Assembly (NCBI RefSeq): GCF_021869535.1
Contig: NW_026262669.1
Coordinates: 1,612,001 to 1,676,000, forward strand
From: Mytilus californianus
Taxonomy: Eukaryota; Mollusca; Bivalvia; Mytilida; Mytilidae
Length of the DNA stretch: 64,000 bases
Direction of reading: 5' to 3'
Each line of letters opens with the position of its first letter. Position 1 is the first letter of the stretch. A program made the position numbers and the translations under genes. This document shows positions 10,917-20,954 of the stretch, piece by piece. The notes beneath the pieces were generated by a model that was given only the letters and a program-made list of their open reading frames with translations, did not search any database and was not told the origin of the DNA.

Positions 10917-11126
10917 TACTGTAAATTCAGAAATTATTGTGAGGTTTTTTATTAATTCCAATAATGTGACTGGTTTAGTATCCCAATAATAAGAACTTGC
11001 ATTTTGATATCTGATACATAGTTCTAAATGAAGATTTTTCTGAAATTGCAATAATTAATCTCATTTTGATTCAATTATTGAAAATCACAATAATAAATCC
11101 ACACAATAATTTCTGAATTTACAGTA
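10917..11126. mobile_element. MITE with perfect 25-bp TIRs, TA-flanked
   Basis: The left end 10917-10941 begins TACTGTAAATTCAGAAATTA. It is exactly the reverse complement of 11102-11126. Length is 210 bp including terminal TA dinucleotides, as expected for a Tc1/mariner-type TA target duplication. The interior is AT-rich with CAATAAT words and is non-coding. Confidence 0.85.
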
Positions 11127-11184
11127 TGTATACTAGTAGTATAATGAAGCTTATCTTGACATCACATTAACATGTTGTCATATC

Positions 11185-11345
11185 AAATATACCTATAATA
11201 CATGCCACTGGACATTAAGTAGACATTCATGATGTCCACACAGAACACACAACAAGAAACAGAGAAATATACCTATAATAGATGCCACTGGACATTAAGT
11301 AGACAGTGATATCCATACACAGAACACACAGCAAGAAACAGCTGC
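11185..11345 (+). repeat. Two ~80-bp direct repeats
   Basis: ATACCTATAATA-ATGCCACTGGACATTAAGTAGACA occurs twice (from about 11189 and 11268), with similar downstream text CACAGAACACACA-CAAGAAACA. Confidence 0.7.
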
Positions 11346-11394
11346 TAAAATGGACTGATGTTAATATCACTAAGTAAAAAAAGGATTGTATAAC

Positions 11395-12110
11395 AAAGCC
11401 AGTGTCTGGGTGTCCCTTAGAAGACGGACATGTACAAATAACAACTTCTGTTTCGAAGGTCAGGTGTCATTTAGAAGACTGATGTAAAAATTACAACTTC
11501 TATATCCAAGGCTAAATATACCCTAGAACACGGACATGTACAAATTACAACTTCTGTATTAAAGGTCATAGAAGACTAGTAGCTGACGTAAAAATTACAA
11601 CTTCTATATCAAGGCCACAAATACCCTACAACACGGACATGTACAATAAACTCGTCATAGATACCAGGATTGAAATTTTGTATTTGCGCCAGACGCTCAT
11701 TTCGTCTACAAAAGATTCATCAGTGACGCTCGAATAAAAAAAGTTAACAAATTACAACTTCAGTATTTAAGGTCAAATGTCCCCTAGAAGACTGACGTAA
11801 AAGTTACAACTTCTATATCCAAGGCCAAATATACCCTAGAACACGGACATGTACAAATTACAACTTCTGTATTTAAGGTCAGATGTCCCCTAGAAGACTG
11901 ACGTAAAAATTACAACTTCTATATCGTAAGGTCAAATGTACCCTAGAACACGGACATGTACAAGTTACAACTTCTGTATTAAAGGTCAGATGTCACCTAG
12001 AAGACTGACGTAAAAAAATACAACTTCTATATCCAAGGTCAAATGTACCCTAGAAGACGGACATGTACACATTACAAATTATGTACCCTAGATCGTATGT
12101 CCACTACAAG
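11395..12110 (+). repeat. Alternating tandem repeat (TACAACTTCT-TAT)
   Basis: About 12-13 degenerate units of roughly 50 bp in two alternating forms. One has CGGACATGTACAAATTACAA-CTTCTGTATTAAAGGTCA; the other has AGACTGACGTAAAAATTACA-ACTTCTATATCCAAGG. The higher-order period is near 100-105 bp. The array is interrupted at 11648-11750 by another repeat. Confidence 0.8.
11648..11750 (+). mobile_element. Short interspersed element inside the tandem array
   Basis: The segment AACTCGTCATAGATACCAGG ... CGCCAGACGCTCATTTCGTC ... CATCAGTGACGCTCGAA does not match the array units around it. From memory it resembles a very common short bivalve repeat (GCCAGACGCGCGTTTCGTCT word). Flanks are array sequence on both sides, so it inserted into the array. 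Confidence 0.65.
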
Positions 12111-12706
12111 ACAGACATATACAAAGTTTGTTTTTCTTTCGTTTTCCAAGATCAATATTGGTCAGTTGACATTGTTTTAGACTTAAAACTGAGGAGTCCT
12201 GACATTACACAAAATAAATAAGACAAGCTATATGCAGAAAAGATCAGTTGACACATATAATTGATTTAATATCAAAATTCGATTCTTCGTTGTTACCTAT
12301 TTCAGTAACCTTATACAAAAAAAAAATCCAAGAAAGATGAAAATGATAGGCAAGGTAAAGGCACAGATGTTATACGTATTATGTTTCATTTGTTTTGCTT
12401 CCAAAGCGCCTGGGAAGTTATCTGTTTTCACTGCTTGTTTGTTGTTATACGTTGTTAACAATGATGCTACCACTTTTGGTCTTATCTTTGTTCCTGCCGT
12501 ATGCATTTATGTTTTCGATACACGTCATTAAAAGACCAGAAACTAGTGACCTGAATGAACAGAAAAGGGAAGTTACAGGTATGTCAGTATGTTATAAAAA
12601 ATCTTGATGATGTGTGAAAAAAATCCTATATAGATTTATAAAACCAAAGTTTGACTTTTAATTACTGTACTCGTCAATCGGAACCTACAAATGAATAAAT
12701 ATATAA

Positions 12707-12805
12707 AAATAGATGTTGTATGATTGCCAACGAGACAACTATTTACTAAGAGACCAGAGGACAATGGTCACCGTACGGCCATTCACAATGAGAAATAATA
12801 GTCCG
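12707..12805 (+). repeat. Family A fragment
   Basis: AGATGTTGTATGATTGCCAA, CGAGACAACTATTTAC and GGTCACCGTACGGCCATTCA match the first 100 bp of family A. Confidence 0.75.
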
Positions 12806-12811
12806 ATATTA

Positions 12812-13045
12812 TGAGACAGATGCTACCTGTTAACGTCCCGAATGTTAAATTTTACAAGGTAACACGATGTTGGTCACATGTGCAGCAGGATCTGCCAACC
12901 CTTCCGGAGCACTTTTGTTGGGTTCGTGTTGCTAATATGATGTTTTGTGGCTTTGTTTGTCTTTTTGTCGTACTCGGTTTTCTCGTGAGTTTTGTGTGTA
13001 TCCTTGTTGTCTTCCACCCATTTGTTACAAATACCTGAATACACA
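12812..13045 (+). repeat. Family B tail (Penelope-like 3' tail), truncated copy
   Basis: GTCACATGTGCAGCAGGATC, CAACCCTTCCGGAGCAC and TTTTGTTGGGTTCGTGTTGC match the sequence downstream of the reverse transcriptase pseudogene at 28137-28360 and the copy at 24219. It is an orphan 3' tail without RT sequence. Confidence 0.75.
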
Positions 13046-13272
13046 TGCCATCATTTTTTCGGAAATCAGATATACATATTTGCGGAAAATCGTGTGCTCC
13101 TTTTTGGCGGAAATCAGATATACAAATTTTCAGGAATTGTAAACTTCTTTATTGTGTTTTACGTAAGAAAAAGTAAAACCAGAAAGTTAGTTGTTGACGG
13201 GTTTTCAGTACATTAGTGGTAAACATAGACCCAAGACCATCTTACATTTATGCCTCCGTCGGGGGTATATAT

Positions 13273-13718
13273 ATTTCTCTCATTCTTCGTCAATTTATCC
13301 CTTTCTGCACCCATTGTATAAAAAAAATTTAATCAACGTGTGGTTCGTTTGATCTCAGTTCTTCATTGGTTAAAATCCGATTATGACGTCGAATTTTCTT
13401 GCTTTCCTCTGAATTTCCTATTGTGACGGCATGAAAAAAGACGATCATGCCTGATGACGTCACATAGAAAGAACACATCTTTTTGCAGATCATTCAAAAA
13501 GAAGGAATAAGTTTGCCTGCATATTGTTTGAAAATCATAAGAGAAACAGATTCCACCACCAAATCTCGTGTAATACGATATTTATCCACTCTCGACAGTT
13601 AAATTTTAAATATTTAAAACGCTCGGCGAGCCTCGCGTTTTAAATTTGAAAATTTTACTGTCTCGAGTGGATAAATATCGTATCACACTCGATGCAGTGG
13701 TAGAATCTATATATATTT
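13273..13718 (+). repeat. Palindrome-bearing repeat, copy 1
   Basis: About 440 bp repeated nearly identically at 14032-14462 (shared words include ATCAACGTGTGGTTCGTTTG and CCTGATGACGTCACATAGAA). It holds a long foldback at 13566-13692 with arms of about 55 bp that match the TATTTATCCACTC / GAGTGGATAAATA core, and a loop near CTCGGCGAGCCTC. Confidence 0.85.
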
Positions 13719-13912
13719 ATTATATACTTAGTAGTAAATACAGATAAATTGTATGTGTAATACAATCATTGGCAAGCGTGCTGTATCAGCCACCCGTGAT
13801 GATATCGATATCAGCACGGTTGCAAAGGATTTATCACACCTTTAATCTGTATGACTTCACGTCATCGATTGCAGTCACTGTTGCAAAGGCTTTATCAAAC
13901 CCCTAATCTGTA

Positions 13913-13977
13913 TGACGTCATGTCAATCCTATAATCTGTATGACGTCATTTCAAACCTACTTACCTGTATGACGTCA
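13913..13977 (+). repeat. Three TGACGTCA palindromes in short tandem repeats
   Basis: TGACGTCA occurs at 13913-13920, 13941-13948 and 13970-13977 within degenerate units of about 28 bp (AATCTGTATGACGTCATGTC). Two further copies lie in the flanking duplicated blocks at 13455 and 14204. The octamer is the consensus CRE site bound by CREB/ATF proteins, but here it may simply belong to the repeat. Confidence 0.7.
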
Positions 13978-14031
13978 TGTCACATAAAAAACATCTACGT
14001 GAGGTATATGTATATAATAAAGTTTCTCTAA

Positions 14032-14462
14032 TTCTTCGTCAATTTATCCCATTCTGCACCCATTGTATAAAAAAAATTTAATCAACGTGTGGTTCGTTTG
14101 ATCTCAGTTCTTCATTGGTTAAAATCCGATTATGACGTAGAATTTTCTTGCTTTCCTCTGAATTTCCTATTGTGACGGCATGAAAAAAGGCGACCATGCC
14201 TGATGACGTCACATAGAAAGAACACATCTTTTTGCAGATCATTCAAAAAGATGGAAGAAGTTTGCCTGCATATTGTTTGAAAATCATTAGAGAAACAGAT
14301 TCCACCACCAAATCTCGTGTAATACGATATTTATCCACTCTCGACAGTTAAATTTTAAATATTTAAAACGCTCGGCGAGCCTCGCGTTTTAAATTTGAAA
14401 ATTTAACTGTCTCGAGTGGATAAATATCGTATCACACTCGATGCAGTGGTAGAATCTATATG
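14032..14462 (+). repeat. Palindrome-bearing repeat, copy 2
   Basis: Direct duplicate of 13273-13718, about 755 bp downstream. The foldback is at 14313-14442. Differences between copies are few (for example GACGTCGAAT versus GACGTAGAAT), which points to a recent duplication. Confidence 0.85.
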
Positions 14463-14649
14463 TATATGATATGGCTTTTTCGATATCACACACCGTATCA
14501 ACCCTCAACCAATATAATCCCTTGAGCAAATAATATCAAAAAAGTAAATGAAATAACAACTAATCTGTTGTTATTGTCTAGGAGACAATATGATATCTAT
14601 AAAATTACAACAAAATCAAATGACGATTTTGATACAATTATGGTCGGAA

Positions 14650-14816
14650 ATTAATAATATAACAATTATAGCCTATTTATGAGGTCAATACAGGATATAT
14701 CGACCCAAAGATGTATATCGACCTCGGACTTCGTCCTCAGTCAATATACTTCTTTCAGGTCAATATATCCTTGTATCGACCTCCTACAAAGGCTATAATT
14801 GTATAATATACCACTG
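14650..14816. mobile_element. Foldback element ~165 bp
   Basis: The left arm reads ACAATTATAGCCTATTTATG ... AGGTCAATACAGGATATATC. The right arm reads TATATCCTTGTATCGACC ... AAGGCTATAATTGTATAAT. They pair over most of their length with the turn near CTCGGACTTCGTCCTC. Non-coding, consistent with a foldback MITE. Confidence 0.75.
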
Positions 14817-14969
14817 AATCAAATAATCAACAGCCACCAATAGTAGACCAAAAATAAATGGATGAATGACCAGCGCTTAAACTTTATATCACGTGATATA
14901 ACTTTCATATTCCTTAAATGTAACACACTGATTTTATATATTTGGTAGAAATTTATTCACATTTCTTGA

Positions 14970-15435
14970 TCGGGAGCCGGGAAATATCGTTCCTATGATA
15001 CTATATACCATATCATTGAAGCACGTAGAGAAAAATCTGCCGCTGTTGCCTTCTTTGCATATCGAAGTGGAAATCTTGGTACAAGCTCCCGCTTTGGTCG
15101 AACAGACAGTACTATTGTGTATGACCGTGATGATCTAAACATTGGGAATTCATACAACAGACATAACGGTATATTCACAGCGCCATCTATATACGGGTGT
15201 GTATTTGTTCCATGTTTCCACGGGCGTATGTTTTAAATCATTGGCAATAATTCAGTTAATGCAAAATGGGCGAATCAGAGATATTAGTATGCCTGATTCC
15301 TCCATGGATGGAGGTCACTTTAGGAATCAAGTAACAACAGCAACACCATTACATCTTGTAAAGGGGGATAGTGTCTACGTTCGCATTGGTCACGTATACA
15401 TGGTGGACGTTGTATTGAAACTAACCGGGATATAA
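14970..15435 (+). pseudogene. C1q-domain gene, last exon, frameshifted
   Basis: Two adjoining frames together spell a C1q globular domain. 14970-15188 encodes EARREKSAAVAFFAYRSGNL, then YNRHNGIFTAPS. 15193-15435 encodes TGVYLFHVSTGVCFKS, an interior, then LVKGDSVYVRIGH and VDVVLKLTGI with a TAA stop. In intact C1q proteins FTAP-x-x-GVYLF runs on without a break; here ATAT at 15189-15192 shifts the frame. C1q-domain proteins are secreted pattern-recognition lectin-like molecules that are greatly expanded in bivalves. The 5' exon with signal peptide was not identified; upstream of 14970 the frame is closed by TGA. It may be a pseudogene, a polymorphic allele or a sequencing error. An AATAAA at 15653 lies downstream. 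Confidence 0.8.
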
Positions 15436-15779
15436 GAACCAATTTTTCTGGGGTCAAGATTCAGTAGAAAGATAATTGTTAGTATGAAGATTCTTAGATA
15501 AACGATACTGATTTTTATCTCTTTCATTTTTAAATTGAACTGGTGTTGGTTTATCGGTACCAGTCTCTTTTAGGGCAAGATAAGCCTATATGATGTATTC
15601 TGACACGTATTTATAACATCGGTACATAAAAATAGTATCTTTTGTTGTAAAAAATAAACTTTGAAAAGATTGAATATATAATTATAAGTGGAAAATTATG
15701 TAATTATTTGAAATCTGCCTGGCAGATTAGATCACATCTAATTAGTTGATTATTTGTCTATTGTAATATCTATTAATAT

Positions 15780-15882
15780 TGTTCTCTGCTGTTTATTGTG
15801 TGTCACAATGTAAATATGTTGGTGTTGCTATAGCATGTAACTACTGCTTTGCAAATAAAGAATTCATTCATTCATTCAAGTG
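15780..15882 (+). repeat. Retroposon-like 3' tail ending in (ATTC)n
   Basis: The text GCTTTGCAAATAAAGAATTC followed by ATTCATTCATTCA resembles the microsatellite-like 3' ends of non-LTR retroposons or SINEs. No body could be delimited. Confidence 0.4.
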
Positions 15883-15999
15883 AGCTAACATTTAAGCGTA
15901 GTGTGATGTTCGGGATGACATTTGTTTGAATAGACGGCCGTTAAATAGGTCAAATAGTTCTCCGAAAGTTAAAAAAATATATATCTTTAAGGTCAAGTT

Positions 16000-16190
16000 A
16001 GAGTGATAGAGAGGCAAAAGATACCAAAGCGATATTCAAACTCATAAGTTGAAATTAAACAAACTGACAATGCCATGACAAAAAACTTAAAACGACGATA
16101 AGACAAACAGCAGTACATGTAGAAAACTATAGACTGAGTAGCACGAACCCCAACAAAAACAGGGCGTTATCTCAGGTACCGCATGATCGT
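16000..16190 (-). repeat. Family B tail, reverse orientation
   Basis: CACGAACCCCAACAAAAAC and GTTATCTCAGGTACC are the reverse complement of the family B tail (TTTTGTTGGGTTCGTG, CACCTGAGATCACC). The left part (GAGAGGCAAAAGATACCAAAG) belongs to the same family. Confidence 0.65.
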
Positions 16191-16339
16191 CATTTGCAAA
16201 GAATTCCGCTCAAACCGGTTCTAGGGGCCGTCTTAAATTTGCAGTGAGTCGAGAGTTTTTGCTCCATGTTGATATTAAACATGATTTGATTGATTGAGTT
16301 AAAACATTGAACATATATACATTTATTAAAGAAAAGAAC

Positions 16340-16375
16340 TGCGCAATATATATATATACATATATATATATAAGT
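16340..16375. repeat. AT microsatellite
   Basis: (AT)n with a few C interruptions (TATATATATATACATATATATATATA). Confidence 0.9.
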
Positions 16376-16723
16376 GCCTATAAATAGCAGCACATGACAT
16401 ACAAATCTATGGGAGTGTGGATTAATCAGTACAGAGATTAATTCAATTACACAAATAAAATTATAGATTGCCTAACAATGTAATTTTAACACACTATTTA
16501 GTATGTAAATATAAGAATGTTTAAAATATTTACAAAATGATGAAAATAAACGCAATATTTCGCTAGACTAAATAGCTTTATCAAGCGTGCATCTATCCAG
16601 GTGAAATCGGATGTAGATGATAAGAAACTTTTGCAGCTCAATGTATATGTTGCACTTGAATTTAGCTGCCTTGAAAATAATACATAATTTGGATGAAGTT
16701 CAAGATTTTTACAAAATTGGTAG

Positions 16724-16765
16724 TTGAAGTTAGCAACGTCCATTGGCCAACGTTGCTAACTTCAA
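16724..16765. repeat. Perfect 16-bp hairpin
   Basis: TTGAAGTTAGCAACGT at 16724-16739 pairs exactly with ACGTTGCTAACTTCAA at 16750-16765 across a 10-nt loop (CCATTGGCCA). It lies just before a (TA)n run. Confidence 0.85.
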
Positions 16766-16771
16766 TATATA

Positions 16772-16775
<4 letters not shown>

Positions 16776-16808
<33 letters not shown>
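16776..16808. repeat. TA microsatellite
   Basis: About 15 TA dinucleotides preceded by CATACA. Confidence 0.95.
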
Positions 16809-16809
<1 letters not shown>

Positions 16810-17600
16810 TGGTGAAAAAAAACCAGCAATATGGATTCCTCAGGTGTTGACATCTAATGTACCTAGACCTTATTCTAATTATAGAGAGAACATTTTAAAA
16901 CCTCTTATCTTATCATCCGGAAAAACATACCAAATGATGTCAAGGAAACAAACGATTAAGATAATTTTTGAATCAAATGTTCAAAGTTTTATTTTAACTT
17001 AAAAAAAGATACCTATTATGCTAATTTTAAAATGATTCTTTCTATAACGAAGTTATATTTCCTTAAGAAGTATTTCTTTTTTTTTTCTTCTTTTTTTAAT
17101 ATGATAATTGATTTATTGGTCTAAAGCTGTTACAATAACCTTATTGCTACAGCTTTCACAAACAAGATACCCTGATATATTAATAGAATTATTTCTTCAA
17201 CTCGAATTTGACCTAAAATCGTATAATGTATTGAGTTTACAGAGGTTTCTATATATAAAGGTCTCCATATCTTAATAAAGTGACTAATTCAGGGGATACT
17301 CGGCCAAATTCTGTAGGTTGAGTAATTTGTCATTACAGCAAAGAAAAGTGCAATAAAGATATTTTAGAGAGAAAAAAAATAAAGTGGTATACACATCTGT
17401 TTAATGAGAGTTTCAACCATGCATTCCTTAACCTCGGCGGAACTGGAGGGCTCCATGGGTTTGGAACAAAAAGGGTTCAATAAGATTGGTTCAATGAAGG
17501 TCTCCATGGGTTAGGTAAACTGTACTAAAAAGTCTCAATTAGATTGTTAATTTAAGTTAAATAAATCATTGTCATTGTTACATTTTGTGCCTGTCCCAAG
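16810..17600. other. Intergenic, nothing recognised
   Basis: AT-rich sequence with many stops in all frames. No exon or clear repeat unit was identified. Confidence 0.4.
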
Positions 17601-17619
17601 TCAGAAACCTCTAGCCTTT

Positions 17620-17815
17620 GTTAGTCCTATGTGGGTTTTAATCCACCATTTTCAAAAAAAAGTAAATGCCTGTACCAAGTCAGGAATATGACAGTTGTTT
17701 TCCATTCGTTTGATGTGTTTGAGCTTTTGATTTTGTCATTTGATAAATGGAGTGTCCGTTTTGAATTTTTCTTGGAGTTCGGTATTTTTGTTATTTTACT
17801 TTTGATTAGTTTTTT
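17620..17815 (+). repeat. Family C copy
   Basis: TTTTAATCCACCATTTTC, TGCCTGTACCAAGTCAGGAA and TTCCATTCGTTTGATGTGTT mark family C, which recurs at 20955, 28500, 30640, 33455 and 34315 (+) and at 23925 and 33962 (-). No conserved reading frame was seen. Confidence 0.8.
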
Positions 17816-18286
17816 CTGTCACCTATTTTAACATCGGAATCGGACTTAATTCTTATTTTAAACTGAGTTTTACTGTGTGTATTGCTGTGTTTCGATTACG
17901 TCAGACCGCAACTGGCTGCTGGCTTGGAACAGGAACATGACTTATGTCGTGGGGATAAACATGCTCGTACTGAGTACTGATCTGATGAGTCAGACCCGGA
18001 GAATTCATTTTTACAGTTTTTGCCTCGCCTGCGACGGCAGTCTTAGAATGCGAGACAATTGGGATCACTATCCAGCGGTGCCATCGTAAACCATTACTGT
18101 TTTATATTTCAGAGGATAGAAGATCTGGATGCTTTATACCTTGTAATCAGATGACTCATGTTACGAAATTTCGGGAAAATGTAGCATTTGTAATATATTT
18201 ATACTTGTCTTCAAGAAGCATGTATCATTAGTTGATCTGTACAGGATTACATATGTTGAGAAACTAGTCTTTAATATAAAAAAATA

Positions 18287-18425
18287 AGTAGATGTGGTAT
18301 GATTGCCAATGAGACAATTTTCCATCGGAGACCAAAGAATCAGGATGTGAACAACAATTAGTCCAAAATACGGCCTTCAACAATGAGCAAAACCCATACC
18401 GAATGGTAAACTATAGAAGATCCTG
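18287..18425 (+). repeat. Family A fragment
   Basis: TAGATGTGGTATGATTGCCA, ATGAGACAATTTTCCATC and GGCCTTCAACAATGAGCAAA match the first 140 bp of family A. Confidence 0.85.
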
Positions 18426-19044
18426 GCAATTAAGACAAAATGTAAAATTTACTAGTCAACAAAAGTAACGATACACAAGTTTGGACTCCAATTTATCATA
18501 AAATATAATAAATAAGAAAAAAATTGTTAAATTGTCCAATAAAAAAAAATTCATTTGCAAATTGCAAAGCAAATGCATATGATTAAAAGAATCTGACCAA
18601 ATTGGAAAGTGAGAAAATACCGTGTTATTGAACATAGGGTCAAATTTATTTTGCGGAAAATGATTACAAAAGTCGGCACTTAATTTCAAAGATGAGAATT
18701 AAGTATTCAAATATCTGCAAAGGCATTCAAGATTTTAAGCAGACCATGTTTTAGTTTAAAGTTTTAAGTCCTAATATCGATTTTACGATTTTTGAAATAA
18801 CAAAAATAGCAAAAATAAAATTCGCGTATTTGCCTTAAATCAATAGTTTTGATGAGAAAATAACACTCTGTAAATATTTGACCAATCGGGCAATTATTTA
18901 CCTTGGTAGTGTATCCAATTTCATTATATATATGGAAAATGCATTGCCTTGTATCGTTTCTTTTGTTGACTAGTATATTTCAAAAGAGGAAACTTACCGC
19001 CAGACTTATGCTTAAAAACATAAACGAACATCAATTATGACAGA

Positions 19045-19190
19045 CGGAAACAAACCACCACCACTGAATTACAGAATCCTTGGACATGCAAATTAGGAAT
19101 GTGGCGGGGTTTAACTTGTTTGTAAGCGCTCAGCCCTCCCGTTATTCGGGACTATGGGGTAACAGCACAACATAATAACAAATTGTAAAA
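19045..19190 (+). repeat. Family A fragment, 3' portion
   Basis: ACCACTGAATTACAGAATCC, AATGTGGCGGGGTTTAACTT and CAGCCCTCCCGTTATTCGGG match the right end of family A (compare 39708-39840). Confidence 0.8.
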
Positions 19191-19452
19191 AAATGTTGTA
19201 AATGGCTTGATTCGTCACATAGGCACGAAGCACAAAAATAACTTAAAAAAGACAAAGACAAATAGTACCTTTCTTATACTAAAATATCCAAATCCCATAA
19301 AAATTTCTATATTTTCTAAGACTTATTCTTCCAGTGAAACAATGACCACGGAAAGTGTCCATACCATATATGCAGTTGAATAAAAAAAAGTACAGAGTAG
19401 TATTTAAACTTTAACGGGCATCCCATGGGAACAAAAAAGTGCTAAAGCTTCT

Positions 19453-19458
19453 TTTATT
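19453..19458 (-). promoter_or_regulatory. Candidate polyadenylation signal of CRP-1
   Basis: TTTATT on the plus strand is AATAAA on the minus strand, about 50 bp downstream of the CRP-1 stop codon. Confidence 0.45.
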
Positions 19459-19508
19459 TGTATAACACATTTGAAGGTCTTTTTACACTAGACAATTCAG
19501 AAGTTCCT

Positions 19509-19677
19509 CTAATATGCCACACAACAACAGTAGTTCGGTCCACAGTGATCTGGTGATCCAGTGCACCCTCTTGGACCGAACCCATAGGTATGGAAGCCAA
19601 CTAAACCAGTAGTCTGCATAACATCACTGGAATTATATTGGTCTGTGTAAACTTTGTAAGCATCGAAGCAGACAACT
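19509..19677 (-). CDS. CRP-1 secreted cysteine-rich peptide, exon 3
   Basis: Last exon of a three-exon minus-strand gene. After an AATTTCAG acceptor the first base completes a Thr codon, then VVCFDAYKVYTDQYNSSDVM and so on to GCTGSPDHCGPNYCCCVAY and a TAG stop at 19511-19509. It is clearly paralogous to the exon at 25220-25373: V-C-F-D-A-Y and C-x-P-N-Y-C-C-C are shared, and both exons start in the same phase. It contributes six of the ten cysteines of the mature peptide, including a Cys-Cys-Cys triplet near the C-terminus. Confidence 0.75.
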
Positions 19678-20058
19678 CTGAAATTGACAAAAAAAAATAA
19701 AAACGTTTAAGTCCTGCATTAAAGAAGTGGAAAAGTTCATTTGGCGCCGAATATAAATGAATGGTAAGATGTAGGGAATCGATTGACCGGTGATAACGGC
19801 ATAGCAAGAGCTGCTGACCATAACCACAACACTCTGGAATATATTATATGTGTCATCGATAATATGTGTCACTTGTCGTAGCTACAATCAAGTCCACATT
19901 TTTCATTTAAGTGATTTATTACCGTTTTTTACTGGTCATAAGCATCACAAACGACGTGTGTCAATACATGAGCAAGTATTTTGGGGTAAGAACAATGAAA
20001 TTACACACAATCCTTCAGTAACTTCATTGCCTGCGTTCATAAAACATAGATTGCTTAC

Positions 20059-20257
20059 GTGTCTTTCTTATGGTAAATTGTGCCAACTATTGCATTTTTT
20101 GCATCTGAACACATTGCTTTGCAGTCCTTTGTAGTTTTCTCACAATCCCTTCTCAAAACAAACACGTGACCATTTGAATGACTTGCGCAGTAGGAATGTG
20201 CTGTTTTGTCAAAGGATGCATAATCCAATCCATTGATACAGCTTATAATGAAGATTG
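20059..20257 (-). CDS. CRP-1 secreted cysteine-rich peptide, exon 2
   Basis: The main exon. The acceptor TTCATTTGTAG gives AIFIISCING, the end of a signal peptide, then LDYASFDKTAHSYCASHSNG, HVFVLRRDCEKTTKDCKAMC and SDAKNAIVGTIYHKKD. The donor is AC/GTAAG at 20058. Phases (two bases in, two bases out) equal those of the paralogous CRP-2 exon. With exon 1 (23065-23104) and exon 3 it gives a 135-residue precursor with ten cysteines after a probable cleavage near Gly23. This size and cysteine count recall mussel antimicrobial peptides of the myticusin type. That is a hypothesis from memory; I cannot confirm identity. Confidence 0.78.
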
Positions 20258-20552
20258 CTACAAATGAAAACATGTCTCCTATCAAATGAAGTATCAAACT
20301 ATGACAATATATATAAGAGATTGTGTGAACAGATTAATAAATAGGTTCAGAAAAAGTTATTGACACAAGAGGCCTGAAAAATTTCATTGCCACGTGTTAA
20401 GCTTTACAAATAAAATGTAGTATAACGAAATGCGAGTTCTATATTTTAATTAGATTGCAAGCTTTAAGGTGTCCTGAATCTGTAACAACTGTTAAGACAT
20501 TGCATTGTACAGAGCCTACCAAGCTTAATACATGACAGAAAAGCTAAATCAA

Positions 20553-20719
20553 TATAGGCGGATCCAGGGGGCCCGGCCTCCCCCCCCCCCTTTTGTGGGA
20601 AAAATTTGGTTGATTATATAGGGAATCACTGAAGCATGACTGGAGCGGGCGCACCCCCCCCCCCCCCCTTTTAGGTCAGTCAGTGGGCCCCCTTACAAAA
20701 AGTTCTGGGTCCGCCACTG
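20553..20719 (-). mobile_element. CGGATCCAG MITE, copy 1 (reverse)
   Basis: Starts GGCGGATCCAG and ends CTGGGTCCGCCACT, giving 14-bp imperfect terminal inverted repeats. The interior has long C runs (20578-20591 and 20655-20669). It is the reverse complement of the copy at 47790-47957, sharing AATCAACCAAATTTTTC and TCATGCTTCA words. Confidence 0.75.
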
Positions 20720-20954
20720 ATTATTTAAATGACAACAATAACTAAAAAAAAATCAATTAACAGCCAAGAAACGAATTTTACCAATTTTGAAATTATAAGG
20801 CATGTTTCAGTTTTTATACATTCTTGGCTTTGATATATTCGTCTGTGAAAGTTCCTTGTGAAGGTAAACCCAGAGAAGTGCTTCGGACCCATGAATTATA
20901 TAAAGTAATGTTTTGTATCAAAATCTAAACGTATTTTTTCATTTAAATTTTTTC

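Noticed and set aside
12395-12578. Hydrophobic frame ending at a CAG/GTATGT donor, possibly a signal-peptide exon for the C1q gene
   Set aside because: The phase would fit only a poor acceptor (CGGGAG at 14976). The frame competes with another open frame, and the hydrophobicity can be explained by AT-rich DNA. Not enough to call an exon.
20055-20297. Minus-strand start at 20297 as the start of CRP-1
   Set aside because: The first part of that frame precedes a good TTTCATTTGTAG acceptor. The separate signal exon at 23104, shared with the paralogue and in the right phase, is a better start.
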